Positions 17,415 to 26,613 are shown, counted from the stretch's first letter. The stretch: DNA of 64,000 nt from Plasticicumulans lactativorans (GCF_004341245.1 NZ_SLWY01000013.1:62001-126000), one strand, 5' to 3'. The notes: generated from the sequence alone by a model not told the origin. Numbers and translations are program-made.

Positions 17415-19242
17415 GGCCCTGGCCGGGCTCGGCGCGCCGCCGCCGGGCCTGCCCGACGAGGCCACGCTGGCGCGGCTCGCCAGCGCGCTGTTCGCCGAGC
17501 TGCCGGGCGGCGGTGCGGCGGCCAACGCGGCACCGCCCGCCGCGCCGCCGGCGCTCGACCGGGTGCCGGCGGTGGATGCGACAGCCGCGGCGCTGCCGAC
17601 GGCGCCGGCGATCCCGGCGCTGCCGGCCGCACCCGAGCTGCCCGCCGTGCCGGCGCTCGGCGGGGGCGGCATCGCGCTGCCCGGCGTGCCGCCCGTCTAC
17701 GCCACGGCGCTGCCGGCGGCGGCGGCGCCGACCGGCGGGCTGCCCACCGGCACGCTGCCGCCCGCCACGCCGCCCGCCGCTGCGCCGGCGCCGGCGAGCT
17801 CGCCGTACTACTTCCTCGCCGAGGCGGGGCCGCGTGCGCTGCCGGCCGCGCCGGTGGCCACGGTGCCGGAGCTGCCGCTGGCACCGCCGGGGATCGACCT
17901 GGCGGAGCTCGCGTCGCTCGCGCTGCGGCCCGGCGGCGCGCGCCCGCCGGCGCCGGCCGAGCCGCGCGTCGACGGCCGCTTCTACTTCGTCGACGCGGTG
18001 CCGGCGGGGGTGATCGCGCCGTCGGCGCACCCGCCCTTCGACGTGAACGGGGTGCGCCGCGACTTCCCGATCCTCGCCGAGCGCGTCAACGGCCGGCCGC
18101 TGATCTGGCTCGACAACGCCGCGACGACGCAGAAGCCGCAGGTGGTCATCGACCGCCTCGCCCACTTCTACGCGCACGAGAACTCCAACATCCACCGCGC
18201 CGCGCACGCGCTGGCGGCACGGGCCACCGACGCCTACGAGAAGGCGCGCCGCACGGTGGCGCGCTTCCTCGGCGCGGGTTCGGTGGACGAGATCGTGTTC
18301 GTGCGCGGGGCCACCGAGGCGATCAACCTGGTGGCGAAGAGCTGGGGCTGGCAGCACGTCGGCGAGGGTGACGAGATCGTCGTCTCGCAGCTGGAGCACC
18401 ACGCCAACATCGTGCCCTGGCAGCAGCTCGCCGCCGCCAGGGGGGCGACGCTGCGGGTGATCCCGGTCGACGACAGCGGCCAGATCCTGCTCGGCGAGTA
18501 CCGCCGCCTCTTGAACGGGCGCACGCGGCTGGTCGCGGTCACGCAGGTGTCGAACGCGCTCGGCACGATCACCCCGGTGGCGGAGATCGTCGAGCTCGCC
18601 CACCGCGCCGGCGCGCGCGTGCTGGTCGACGGCGCGCAGGCGGTGTCGCACCTGCGCGTCGACGTGAAGGCGCTGGACGCGGACTTCTACGTGTTCTCCG
18701 GGCACAAGGTGTTCGCGCCAACCGGCATCGGCGTGGTGTACGGCAAGGCCGAGGTGCTGGAGGACATGCCGCCCTGGCAGGGCGGCGGCAACATGATCCG
18801 CGACGTCACCTTCGAGCGCACGCTGTACCAGCCGCCGCCCGGGCGCTTCGAGGCCGGCACCGGCAACATCGCCGACGCGGTCGGGCTGGGCGCCGCGCTC
18901 GACTACCTCGAGCGCCTGGGGCTGGAGAACGTGGCGCGCTACGAGCACGAACTGCTCGAATACGCCACCGACGGCCTGCGCCGCGTGCCGGGGCTGCGCC
19001 TGATCGGCACCGCGCAGGACAAGACCAGCGTGCTGTCCTTCGTGCTCGACGGCTACCGGCCGGAGGAGGTGGGCAGCGAGCTCAACCGCGAGGGCATCGC
19101 GGTGCGCGCGGGGCACCACTGCGCGCAGCCGATCCTGCGCCGCTTCGGGCTGGAGGCGACGGTGCGACCCTCGCTCGCCTTCTACAACACCTGCGAGGAG
19201 GTCGACACGCTGCTGCGGGTGCTGCGCCGCCTGGCGCGCTGA
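17389..19242 (+). CDS. Encapsulin cargo cysteine desulfurase (SufS/CsdA type) with long disordered N-terminus
   Basis: 617 residues. Residues 1 to about 215 are low-complexity, rich in Ala, Pro and Gly, with several short motifs such as SPYYFLAEAGPRALP and GRFYFVDAVPAGVIAP: the encapsulation-targeting region. From about 217 a complete SufS domain follows: LDNAATTQKP, HRAAHALA, the PLP lysine in FSGHKVFAPTG, and the active cysteine in RAGHHCAQP. It converts cysteine to alanine and a persulfide. Its ATG lies inside the end of the shell gene (26-bp overlap), so shell and cargo are made together. Inside the shell it is thought to build elemental-sulfur stores. Confidence 0.92.
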   Translation: MSTTTAISEALAGLGAPPPGLPDEATLARLASALFAELPGGGAAANAAPPAAPPALDRVPAVDATAAALPTAPAIPALPAAPELPAVPALGGGGIALPGVPPVYATALPAAAAPTGGLPTGTLPPATPPAAAPAPASSPYYFLAEAGPRALPAAPVATVPELPLAPPGIDLAELASLALRPGGARPPAPAEPRVDGRFYFVDAVPAGVIAPSAHPPFDVNGVRRDFPILAERVNGRPLIWLDNAATTQKPQVVIDRLAHFYAHENSNIHRAAHALAARATDAYEKARRTVARFLGAGSVDEIVFVRGATEAINLVAKSWGWQHVGEGDEIVVSQLEHHANIVPWQQLAAARGATLRVIPVDDSGQILLGEYRRLLNGRTRLVAVTQVSNALGTITPVAEIVELAHRAGARVLVDGAQAVSHLRVDVKALDADFYVFSGHKVFAPTGIGVVYGKAEVLEDMPPWQGGGNMIRDVTFERTLYQPPPGRFEAGTGNIADAVGLGAALDYLERLGLENVARYEHELLEYATDGLRRVPGLRLIGTAQDKTSVLSFVLDGYRPEEVGSELNREGIAVRAGHHCAQPILRRFGLEATVRPSLAFYNTCEEVDTLLRVLRRLAR

Positions 19243-19252
19243 GTGTCCGCGA

Positions 19253-19279
19253 CCGCAGCCCGCCCCGTGCGGGCTGCGG
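19253..19279 (+). terminator. Terminator hairpin of the encapsulin operon
   Basis: Eleven-bp stem (19253-19263 with 19269-19279), arms CCGCAGCCCGC and GCGGGCTGCGG, five-base loop, 10 bases after the desulfurase stop. Confidence 0.6.
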
Positions 19280-19516
19280 CCTTCCTGGCTGCCGCCGGGG
19301 CGGGGTTTTATATCCATCAGCCAATAAACGGCGCACTTCATGCGAGGAGGCGCGGGAGCGGGCCTTGCATCCGCCGACCCCGACACCTTCGCGATCCGGT
19401 GCCGGTGCGCGCTTCGAGTGCCGCCTGGTGATCCGCACGCTCCTGCGCGGCGATCCGCGCATCCCCGCGTTCCGCCTTTCAGCCGACCGGGGAGTGACGC
19501 GGCATGCGTGGGAAAG
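19280..19516. other. Gap between convergent encapsulin operon and sulfate-binding protein gene
   Basis: The 237 bases hold no convincing gene. A short TTTTATATCC...AATAAACGG patch at 19305-19330 is AT-rich compared with its surroundings. A strong hairpin for the minus-strand gene closes the gap. Confidence 0.5.
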
Positions 19517-19541
19517 CCGGGCGGCCGTGGGGGCCGCCCGG
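19517..19541 (-). terminator. Terminator hairpin of the sulfate-binding protein gene
   Basis: Ten-bp stem, CCGGGCGGCC (19517-19526) with GGCCGCCCGG (19532-19541), five-base loop, just beyond the minus-strand stop at 19552. Confidence 0.55.
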
Positions 19542-19551
19542 CGCGGGGAGC

Positions 19552-20580
19552 TCAGCGGCCCGGGGCGTAGATCTGGTCGAAGGTGCCGCCGTCGGCGAAG
19601 TGCTCGGCCTGCGCCTTGGCCCAGCCGCCGAAGTAGCTGTCGATGGTGACGAGCTTCAACTGGGTGAAGCGGTCGGCGTACTTCGCGGCGATCGCCGGCT
19701 GGCTCGGGCGGTAGAAGTGCTTGGCCGCGAGCTCCTGGCCGGCGTCGCTGTACAGGTACTCGAGGTAGGCCTGCGCCACGGCGCGCGTGCCGCGCTTGTC
19801 GACGACCTTGTCGACCACCGTCACCGGCGGTTCGGCGAGGATGCTGATCGACGGCACCACGATCTCGACCTTGTCGGGGCCGAGTTCCTTCAGCGCGAGG
19901 TAGGCCTCGTTCTCCCAGGCCAGCAGCACGTCGCCGATGCCGCGCTCGACGAAGGTCGTGGTCGCGCCGCGTGCGCCCGAGTCGAGCACCGGCACGTGCT
20001 TGAACAGCTTCTCGACGAAGGCGCGGGCCGATTCCGGCGTGCCGCCCGGCAGGCTCTGCGCGTAGGCCCAGGCCGCGAGGTAGTTCCAGCGCGCGCCGCC
20101 CGAGGTCTTGGGGTTCGGCGTGATCACCGCCACGTCGTTCTTGACCAGGTCGTTCCAGTCCTTGATGCCCTTGGGGTTGCCCTTGCGCACCAGGAACACG
20201 ATGGTCGAGGTGTACGGCGAGGAGCGGTTGCCCAGGCGTTGCTGCCAGTCGGCGGCGATCAGCCCGGTCCTGGCGACGGCATCGATGTCGTAGGCCAGCG
20301 CCAGCGTGACGACGTCGGCCTCCAGCCCGTCGATCACCGAGCGCGCCTGCTTGCCGGAGCCGCCGTGCGACTGCTTCACGGTCACGGTGTCACCGGTCCT
20401 GGTCTTCCAGTAGTCGGCGAAGGCCTTGTTGTAATCGCTGTACAGCTCGCGGGTCGGGTCGTAGCTCACGTTGAGCAGCGACACGTCGGCGGCGAATACG
20501 GGGGCGGTCGGCATCACGGCGAGCGCACCTGCCAGGGCGGTGAGGGGCAGCCAGCGGCGCAGGAAAGCGGAAGGGGGCAT
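19552..20580 (-). CDS. sbp: Periplasmic sulfate/thiosulfate-binding protein
   Basis: 342 residues. Signal peptide visible ([16 protein letters not shown], cleavage near VFAAD at about 31). The mature protein begins with [14 protein letters not shown] and contains [21 protein letters not shown] and [16 protein letters not shown], hallmark motifs of sulfate-binding proteins of the CysA-CysT-CysW importer. The permease and ATPase genes are not beside it, so they must be elsewhere. The promoter side (20640-20705) is AT-rich, like that of the encapsulin operon, suggesting shared control by sulfur status. Confidence 0.93.
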   Translation of the reverse strand: MPPSAFLRRWLPLTALAGALAVMPTAPVFAADVSLLNVSYDPTRELYSDYNKAFADYWKTRTGDTVTVKQSHGGSGKQARSVIDGLEADVVTLALAYDIDAVARTGLIAADWQQRLGNRSSPYTSTIVFLVRKGNPKGIKDWNDLVKNDVAVITPNPKTSGGARWNYLAAWAYAQSLPGGTPESARAFVEKLFKHVPVLDSGARGATTTFVERGIGDVLLAWENEAYLALKELGPDKVEIVVPSISILAEPPVTVVDKVVDKRGTRAVAQAYLEYLYSDAGQELAAKHFYRPSQPAIAAKYADRFTQLKLVTIDSYFGGWAKAQAEHFADGGTFDQIYAPGR

Positions 20581-20639
20581 TGCGGTCGTCTCCGATCGTT
20601 CGTCGATGGGCAGGCCGGGTGGCCATGGGCGGTACGTTA

Positions 20640-20705
20640 ACGGAGGCCTTTTTATCCCTGAAAGTAATTTAATTTGATTGAATTATTTCTTAAGGTTATT
20701 TGTTA
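20640..20705 (-). promoter_or_regulatory. AT-rich promoter region of the sulfate-binding protein gene (possible CysB site)
   Basis: Runs such as GTAATTTAATTTGATTGAATTATTT stand out against the surrounding high GC. Composition and position fit a CysB-type activator site like that proposed at 14800-14875. It may also serve the plus-strand hydrolase gene at 20820. Confidence 0.4.
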
Positions 20706-20819
20706 TGGACGCTAGGCTGTGCATGTCCGTGATCCGACGCCAACCCTGGAGGGCCGCATGCCGCCGCGCCTACGCCATGAACACCCCGATCGCCGGCCGC
20801 CCGCGGCCCGGAGGGCGCC

Positions 20820-21377
20820 ATGAGCGCCGACGATCCGGCCTTCCTGATCGTGCCCGGGCTCGGCGACTCGGGGCCGGGGCACTGGCAGAGCCTGTGGGCC
20901 GGGCGCGGTCCCGCGTTCCGGCGCCTGCACCAGCGCGACTGGAACGCGCCGGGCCCGGACTGGATCGCGGCGCTCGACGCCGAGCTGCGCCGCCGGCCGG
21001 TACCGACGGTGCTGGTCGCCCACAGCCTGGGCTGCACCACCGTCGCCGCCTGGGCGCAGGCGCATGACCCCGGTGACGTCGTCGGCGCGCTGCTGGTCGC
21101 CCCGCCCGACACCCCGCGCGTCGAGCGCCTCGGCGGCACGTCGCTCGCACCGCTGCCGTTCCCGAGCGTGGTCGTCGCCAGCAGCGACGACCCCTGCTGC
21201 CGGCTCGAACGCGCCCGCCAGTTCGCCCACCACTGGGGCGCGCGTTTCGTCGACCTCGGGCCGTGCGGGCACATCAACGTCGCCTCCGGCTTCGGTGCCT
21301 GGCCCGCCGGCGAGCGCCTGCTCGCTGGGCTCGTCCGGCGCGCGCGCCGGGTGCGGGAGCCCGCGCGGGCGCGCTGA
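20820..21377 (+). CDS. RBBP9/YdeN family alpha/beta hydrolase
   Basis: 185 residues. It starts with LIVPGLGDSGPGHWQSLW (about 8-25), the family hallmark, has the nucleophile serine in VAHSLGC (about 65-71) and the catalytic histidine in GPCGHINVASGFG near 146. These small serine hydrolases are of unclear substrate. They are frequently found near sulfonate or sulfate genes in proteobacteria, which fits the position divergent from sbp. It lies 115 bp before eutB with no overlap. Confidence 0.85.
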   Translation: MSADDPAFLIVPGLGDSGPGHWQSLWAGRGPAFRRLHQRDWNAPGPDWIAALDAELRRRPVPTVLVAHSLGCTTVAAWAQAHDPGDVVGALLVAPPDTPRVERLGGTSLAPLPFPSVVVASSDDPCCRLERARQFAHHWGARFVDLGPCGHINVASGFGAWPAGERLLAGLVRRARRVREPARAR

Positions 21378-21492
21378 CGCCGCCTGCCGCGTTACGCCCG
21401 CGCCGCGGTGGCGGGGGGCGAGGGGCGGCCGCCATACTGGGGCGCCGGCGCCGGCGGCGCGACGCCGGGCGGGCCCGGCGGAGGTGCAGGCG

Positions 21493-22881
21493 ATGGCGTA
21501 CCAGCAGACGATCGGCGTGCGCCGCTACGGCTTCCCCGACCTGCGCACGCTGCTCGCGCGGGCGAGCCCCGAACGCTCGGGTGACCAGCTCGCCGGGCTC
21601 GCCGCCGCCTCGGCCGAGGAGCGCATGGCCGCGCGCCTCGCCCTCGCCGACGTCCCGCTCGCGCGCTTCCTCGACGAGGCGCTGATTCCCTACGAACGCG
21701 ACGCCGTCACCCGGCTGATCGTCGACGGCCATGATCGCGCCGCCTTCGCGCCGGTGGCCGCGCTCACCGTCGGGGCGTTCCGCGACTGGCTGCTGCTGCC
21801 GTCGACCGACAGCGCGTGTCTCGCCGCGCTCGCCCCCGGCCTCACGCCGGAGATGGTGGCCGCGGTGAGCAAGCTGATGCGCAACCAGGACCTGATCCTG
21901 GTCGCGCGCAAGTGCCGCGTGGTCACCGCCTTCCGCACCACGCTCGGCCTGCCCGGCCGGCTGGCGGTGCGCCTGCAGCCCAACCACCCGAACGACGACG
22001 AGCGCGGCATCCTCGCCTCGACGCTCGACGGCCTGCTGTACGGCGCCGGCGATGCGGTGATCGGCGTCAACCCGGCGTCGGACAGCGTCGCCACGCAGGT
22101 GCGCCTGCTGGAGCGGCTCGACGCGCTGCGCACGCGCTTCGACATCCCGATGCAGAGCTGCGTGCTCGCGCACGTGACCGGCACGCTCGAAGCGATCCGC
22201 CTCGGCGCGCCGGTCGACCTGGTGTTCCAGTCGATCGCCGGCACCGAGGCCGCCAACGCGAGCTTCGGCGTCACGCTGGCGCTGCTCGACGAGGCGCACG
22301 CCGCCGCGCGCGCGCTCGGCCGCGGCACGGTCGGCGACAACCTGATGTACTTCGAGACCGGGCAGGGCAGCGCGCTGTCGGCCGACGCGCATCACGGCGT
22401 CGACCAGCAGACCTGCGAGGCGCGCGCCTACGCGGTGGCGCGGCGCTACCGGCCGCTGCTGGTCAACACCGTGGTCGGCTTCATCGGCCCCGAATACCTC
22501 TACGACGGCAAGCAGATCGTGCGCGCCGGGCTCGAGGACCACTGCTGCGGCAAGCTGCTCGGCGTGCCGATGGGCTGCGACATCTGCTACACCAACCACG
22601 CCGAGGCCGACCAGGACGACATGGACGTGCTGCTGACGCTGCTCGGCGCGGCGGGGGTGAACTTCATCATGGGCGTGCCGGGCGCCGACGACGTGATGCT
22701 GAACTACCAGAGCACCTCGTTCCACGACGCGCTGTACCTGCGCGAGCTGCTCGGCCTGAAGCGCGCCCCCGAGTTCGAGGCCTGGCTCGCGCGCATGGGC
22801 ATCACCGATGCCGACGGCCACCTCGCCGCCCCGGCGGCGCAGGCGCGCCTCGCCGGGCGGCTCGCGCAGGTGCTCGGCTGA
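21493..22881 (+). CDS. eutB: Ethanolamine ammonia-lyase large subunit
   Basis: 462 residues, the normal length. The TIM barrel is unmistakable: LMRNQDLILVARKC, RLQPNHPNDDERGI, GVNPASDS, YFETGQGSALSADAHHG and LGVPMGCDICYTNHA. With EutC and adenosylcobalamin it converts ethanolamine to acetaldehyde and ammonia. Its stop overlaps the eutC ATG by one base. No eutA reactivase, microcompartment shell or acetaldehyde dehydrogenase gene is adjacent, so this is the short, cytosolic version of the pathway, probably supplying nitrogen. Confidence 0.96.
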   Translation: MAYQQTIGVRRYGFPDLRTLLARASPERSGDQLAGLAAASAEERMAARLALADVPLARFLDEALIPYERDAVTRLIVDGHDRAAFAPVAALTVGAFRDWLLLPSTDSACLAALAPGLTPEMVAAVSKLMRNQDLILVARKCRVVTAFRTTLGLPGRLAVRLQPNHPNDDERGILASTLDGLLYGAGDAVIGVNPASDSVATQVRLLERLDALRTRFDIPMQSCVLAHVTGTLEAIRLGAPVDLVFQSIAGTEAANASFGVTLALLDEAHAAARALGRGTVGDNLMYFETGQGSALSADAHHGVDQQTCEARAYAVARRYRPLLVNTVVGFIGPEYLYDGKQIVRAGLEDHCCGKLLGVPMGCDICYTNHAEADQDDMDVLLTLLGAAGVNFIMGVPGADDVMLNYQSTSFHDALYLRELLGLKRAPEFEAWLARMGITDADGHLAAPAAQARLAGRLAQVLG

Positions 22882-23675
22882 TGGCCGCCGACGAGCCCGT
22901 GCCGGCCGGCGCCGACCCCTGGCTCGCGCTCGCCCGGCATACGCCGGCGCGGATCGCCCTCGGCCGCGTCGGCGCCAGCCTGCCCAGCGCCGAGGTGCTG
23001 CGCTTCGGCCTCGCCCACGCACAGGCGCGCGACGCGGTGCACCGGGCGCTCGACCTCGCCGCGTGCGCCGGGGCGCTCGCCGCCGCCACCGGCCTGCCGG
23101 CGCAGGTGGTGCAGTCGCAGGCGCCCGACCGCGCCACCTACCTGCGCCGGCCGGACCTCGGCCGCCGGCTGGCCCCGGCGCATGCGGCCACGCTGGCCAT
23201 GGCGTCGCCACCGCCCGACCTCGCGGTGATCGTTGCCGACGGGCTCTCGGCGCTCGCGGTCGAGGCGCACGCGCTGCCCCTCCTCGTGCGGCTGCGCCGC
23301 GCACTGGCGGACCTCCACTGGGCGCCGCTGGTGGTGGCGGGGCAGGGTCGCGTCGCGCTCGGCGACGAGATCGGCGAACGCCTGGGTGCGCGGCTCGCGC
23401 TGATCCTGATCGGCGAGCGCCCGGGCCTGTCCTCGCCCGACAGCCTCGGTGCCTACCTGACCTACGCCCCGCGCCCCGGCCGCAGCGACGCCGAGCGCAA
23501 CTGCGTCAGCAACATCCGCCCGGCGGGGCTCGACTACCCGCGCGCCGCGCACACCCTGGCCTGGCTGGTGCGCGAGGCGCTGCAGCGGCGGGTGACGGGG
23601 GTGGCATTGAAGGACGAGAGCGCGCTGCGGCTGCTGGACGGCGCCGCCGCGGCGCCGGATGCGGAAGCGGACTGA
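22881..23675 (+). CDS. eutC: Ethanolamine ammonia-lyase small subunit
   Basis: 264 residues. RIALGRVGASLPSAEVLRF (about 25-43), LRRPDLGRRL (about 85-94), VIVADGLSALA (about 113-123) and ERNCVSNIRPAGLDY (about 205-219) are the conserved EutC segments that close over the cobalamin. ATG overlaps the eutB stop (TGATG). The 224 bases after it contain only a short unconvincing reading frame at 23801. Confidence 0.95.
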   Translation: MAADEPVPAGADPWLALARHTPARIALGRVGASLPSAEVLRFGLAHAQARDAVHRALDLAACAGALAAATGLPAQVVQSQAPDRATYLRRPDLGRRLAPAHAATLAMASPPPDLAVIVADGLSALAVEAHALPLLVRLRRALADLHWAPLVVAGQGRVALGDEIGERLGARLALILIGERPGLSSPDSLGAYLTYAPRPGRSDAERNCVSNIRPAGLDYPRAAHTLAWLVREALQRRVTGVALKDESALRLLDGAAAAPDAEAD

Positions 23676-23899
23676 CCCGCCGCCAGCGTCCCCCGGCCGC
23701 TGGCGGCGACGGCCGTGACCCGGCCGGCGCGCACGGACCCCCGACGATCCCGACGCCACGTTGCCCAACGGCGGCAGCCATCAGACGAGGAGGGGGCGCC
23801 ATGCCTGCCAGTGCCACGGCCGGGAAGCTGCGCGCCGCTCGGGGTCGATCTGTACGGGCTCGCCTTCGGCGCGCTGCTGCGGGGCGCCTGAAGCGCGGC

Positions 23900-25564
23900 T
23901 CAGGCGGCGGGCGCGGTGGTGCGCAGGTAGCTCTCCACCGCGCCTTCGAGGTTCAGGAACATCCGCCCGCAGCCGAGGGTTTCGTACAGCGGCGAGCGCT
24001 GCACCACCTCCAGCACCGTCGGGTTGAGCGCCGCCAGCCACAGCGTGACGCCGTGGCGGCGCAGCCGCTCCTCGGCCTCGACCAGCATCTTCAGCGCGGT
24101 GTACTCGATGTCGATGACAGCGCTGCAGTCGAGCAGCAGCACCCGCGGCTGCGCCTGCTCGACCAGCGGCCAGATCCTGTCGCCGATGTGCTGCGCGTTG
24201 AGGAAGAACGCCCGCCCCTCGATGCGCACGATCAGCAGGCCCGGCCAGGTCTCGTCGTCCGCGTGCGCCGATGCGCGCGGCCGGAAGGCATCGGTGCCGC
24301 GCTTGCGACCCAGCGCGTACACCGGCGGGTCGAAGTTCTGGTGCGCGAGCGCGAGCAGCGAGACGATCACCGCCACCACGATGCCCTGGAGCGTGCCGAG
24401 CAGCACCACGCCGACGAACGCGACCAGCGCCCACTGGAACTCGATGCGCCGCACCTCGCGGATCTTGCGGAACTCGGCCGGCTCGATCAGCCCCACCGAG
24501 TAGGCCACCACCACCGCCGCCAGGGCCGCCTGCGGCATCAGGCTCATCACCGGCGCGAACACCAGCAGCGTCGCGATCGCCCCCGCGGCGGTGACCAGCT
24601 CCGCGAACTGCGTGTGCGCGCCGGCCTTGCGGTTGACCGCGGTCTGCGTGGTGCCACCACCGGCCGGCATGCCGCCGAACACCCCGCTCGCGAGGTTTGC
24701 CGCGCCGATCGCCAGCAGTTCCCGGTCGGGCTGCGGCCGCGGCTCGCCGGGAACGCCGAACGCCCGCGCCGCGGCGATGCTCTCGGTGAAGCTCATCAGC
24801 GCGATGCCGACCGCGCCCGGCCACAGCACCTCCAGCAGGTCGACGCGCGGCGGCACGAACGTGGGCAGGCCGCCGGGGATCGCACCGATCGTCGCCACGC
24901 CCGCCCGCTCCAGCCCGAGCAGCGCCGACGCGCCGATGCCGAGCGCCACCGCGAGCAGCGGCGCCGGCACGCGCGGCAGGTGGCGTTCCATCAGGTGGAT
25001 CGCCAGCAGCAGGGTGGCCGACAACGCCAGCGTGGCGAGCGAAATCTGCGGAAAATGACCGGCAATCGCGAACAGGTCCCGGAAGAAGCCGGCCTTTTCG
25101 ATGTGGATGCCCAGCAGCTTGGGGATCTGGTCGACGACGATGACCAGGCCGATGCCCGACTTGAATCCGGTCAGCACCGGCTCCGAGATGAAGTTGGCGA
25201 TGAAGCCCAGCCGCAGCAGCGCGGCGAGCGCCAGCATCGCCCCCACCAGCACCGCGAGCGTCGCACCCGCCGTCAGCAGCCCGGCGGGATCGCCGCCCGG
25301 CACCGCCTCGCCGAGCGCCGCCGCCGCGAGGATGGCGAGCGTCGTGGTGGTGCTGACGCTGAGCGGGCGCGAGGTACCGAGCAGCGCATAGACGATCATC
25401 GGCACGAACACGGTGTACAGCCCGACCTGCACCGGCAGGCCGGCGATCGTCGCGTAGGCCATCGCCTTCGGGATCACCACCGCCGCCGAGGTCAGCCCGG
25501 CGATCAGGTCCGGCTGCAGCCACTCGCGGCGGTAGCGGCGCAGCCAGTCGAGGTTCGCCAGCAT
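23900..25564 (-). CDS. SulP family anion transporter with STAS domain
   Basis: 554 residues. About ten to twelve hydrophobic helices (PDLIAGLTSAAVVIPKAMAY near 18-37 is the SulP entry motif), then a C-terminal cytoplasmic STAS domain (about 420-545) with LLLDCSAVIDIEYTALKML. Members move sulfate, bicarbonate or other anions. Given the nearby sulfate-binding protein and sulfur operon, sulfate is reasonable but bicarbonate cannot be excluded. One base separates it from the upstream VIT-like gene, so both are cotranscribed. Confidence 0.88.
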   Translation of the reverse strand: MLANLDWLRRYRREWLQPDLIAGLTSAAVVIPKAMAYATIAGLPVQVGLYTVFVPMIVYALLGTSRPLSVSTTTTLAILAAAALGEAVPGGDPAGLLTAGATLAVLVGAMLALAALLRLGFIANFISEPVLTGFKSGIGLVIVVDQIPKLLGIHIEKAGFFRDLFAIAGHFPQISLATLALSATLLLAIHLMERHLPRVPAPLLAVALGIGASALLGLERAGVATIGAIPGGLPTFVPPRVDLLEVLWPGAVGIALMSFTESIAAARAFGVPGEPRPQPDRELLAIGAANLASGVFGGMPAGGGTTQTAVNRKAGAHTQFAELVTAAGAIATLLVFAPVMSLMPQAALAAVVVAYSVGLIEPAEFRKIREVRRIEFQWALVAFVGVVLLGTLQGIVVAVIVSLLALAHQNFDPPVYALGRKRGTDAFRPRASAHADDETWPGLLIVRIEGRAFFLNAQHIGDRIWPLVEQAQPRVLLLDCSAVIDIEYTALKMLVEAEERLRRHGVTLWLAALNPTVLEVVQRSPLYETLGCGRMFLNLEGAVESYLRTTAPAA

Positions 25565-25565
25565 T

Positions 25566-26240
25566 TCAGCCTCCGAGTGCGATCGCCAGGCCGACCAGCA
25601 CGATCCCCGTCACCATCAGCGCGAGCCCGGTGCGCCAGGGGCTGAGTGCGGTGTAGCCGGCCCAGTGGTAACCGGTCACGAACAGCAGCCCGATCAGCAC
25701 CAGGTTGGACACCCGCAGCGCGACGGTGGCGTCGTCGAACACCAGGAAGGGCAGGGCGGCGGGGAGGCTCGCGAAGAACACCAGCCAGAAGCTCGCGATC
25801 GCGCCGAAGAAATCGTCGCGGGTCACGGTCACCGGTTTCGGCGGTGAGGCACGGACGTGGTCCGCCATGCGCCGGTAGAGCGCGTCGCGCTCGGCCGCCT
25901 CGGTCGCCGCGCCGAGCAACTCGTCGAACTCGCGCGCCAGGTAGACGGCCGCGGCCTGCTGGTCCGGCGCGGCGCGAATCTGCTGCCCGATCCGCGCCAG
26001 CCGCCCGCGCTCGAAGATCTGGCCGCCGATGTAGAGCGTGCCGTCGATGATGCCCCAGGCGACGTTGCAGCCGACGGTCGCGATCAGCATCTCGCGCATC
26101 GCATCGGCGCCATCCTGCACCAGCAGGCCGGCACCGAGCGTGAAGGTCAGCGTCATGATCAGCCCGAACAGGACCTCCGCCAGGCTCTCGCCCGGCTCCA
26201 GGTACTTCTGCGCGAAGGACATCGACAGACTGCGCAACAT
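25566..26240 (-). CDS. VIT/CCC1-like membrane protein
   Basis: 224 residues. N-terminal SLAEVLFGLIMTLTFTLGAG (about 19-38), a central hydrophilic helical part, and three more hydrophobic segments at the C-terminus. The general plan resembles VIT-type transporters, but the metal-binding glutamates are not clearly kept, so a transport role is only suggested. It is the first gene of a two-gene unit with the SulP transporter (1-bp gap). Confidence 0.6.
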   Translation of the reverse strand: MLRSLSMSFAQKYLEPGESLAEVLFGLIMTLTFTLGAGLLVQDGADAMREMLIATVGCNVAWGIIDGTLYIGGQIFERGRLARIGQQIRAAPDQQAAAVYLAREFDELLGAATEAAERDALYRRMADHVRASPPKPVTVTRDDFFGAIASFWLVFFASLPAALPFLVFDDATVALRVSNLVLIGLLFVTGYHWAGYTALSPWRTGLALMVTGIVLVGLAIALGG

Positions 26241-26378
26241 CGCACGAACTCCCGCCGCACCGCCCCGGCCGGGACGACGCCGTTACCCGACGAACCCCGC
26301 GATGCCACCCGCACCGCAACATCACGCCCGAAAGACACCACCGGGCCGATCATCGAAGTGTAAGAGTCCCTTGCCAAA

Positions 26379-26444
26379 GCATGAATCCGCGCTCCCTCGG
26401 GGAAGGCATGAAATCCTCTCTTTCTGATGGAGGGCATGAAATCC
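26379..26444 (+). repeat. Three short direct repeats (GGCATGAAATCC type)
   Basis: GGCATGAAATCC at 26405-26416 and 26433-26444, and the related GCATGAATCC at 26379-26388, about 27-28 bases apart. They lie between the VIT-like gene and the stray CRISPR repeat. Evenly spaced direct repeats may be protein-binding sites or the remains of an eroded repeat unit. Confidence 0.5.
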
Positions 26445-26476
26445 CATCTTGCCCGCCTACCTCGTCCCCACGCACA

Positions 26477-26513
26477 GTCTTAATCCCTTCTTCATCAGGG
26501 CAGTACTTCAAAG
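26477..26513 (-). repeat. Isolated, diverged copy of the CRISPR repeat
   Basis: Matches the 37-nt repeat of the array at 34 of 37 positions (differences at positions 29, 30 and 37 on the plus strand). It lies 1400 bases to the left of the first array repeat with two regulator genes between. It is either the eroded terminal repeat of a once longer array that was split by an insertion, or an independently placed repeat. Confidence 0.9.
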
Positions 26514-26538
26514 CTGGATGTCCATGCGAACATGATGT

Positions 26539-26613
26539 GCACAAATGCAATGCCTATCAACGCACAAATGCGCCATCCGCGAGGGGTTGTCACAGGCCAC
26601 AATGCACACATGC
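26539..26613 (+). promoter_or_regulatory. Three operator-like GCACAAATGC sites before the first small regulator
   Basis: GCACAAATGC occurs at 26539-26548 and 26562-26571 (23 bases apart) and as GCACACATGC at 26604-26613, overlapping the start codon at 26610. Repeated sites right before a helix-turn-helix gene suggest autoregulation, in the style of phage operators. Confidence 0.5.
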
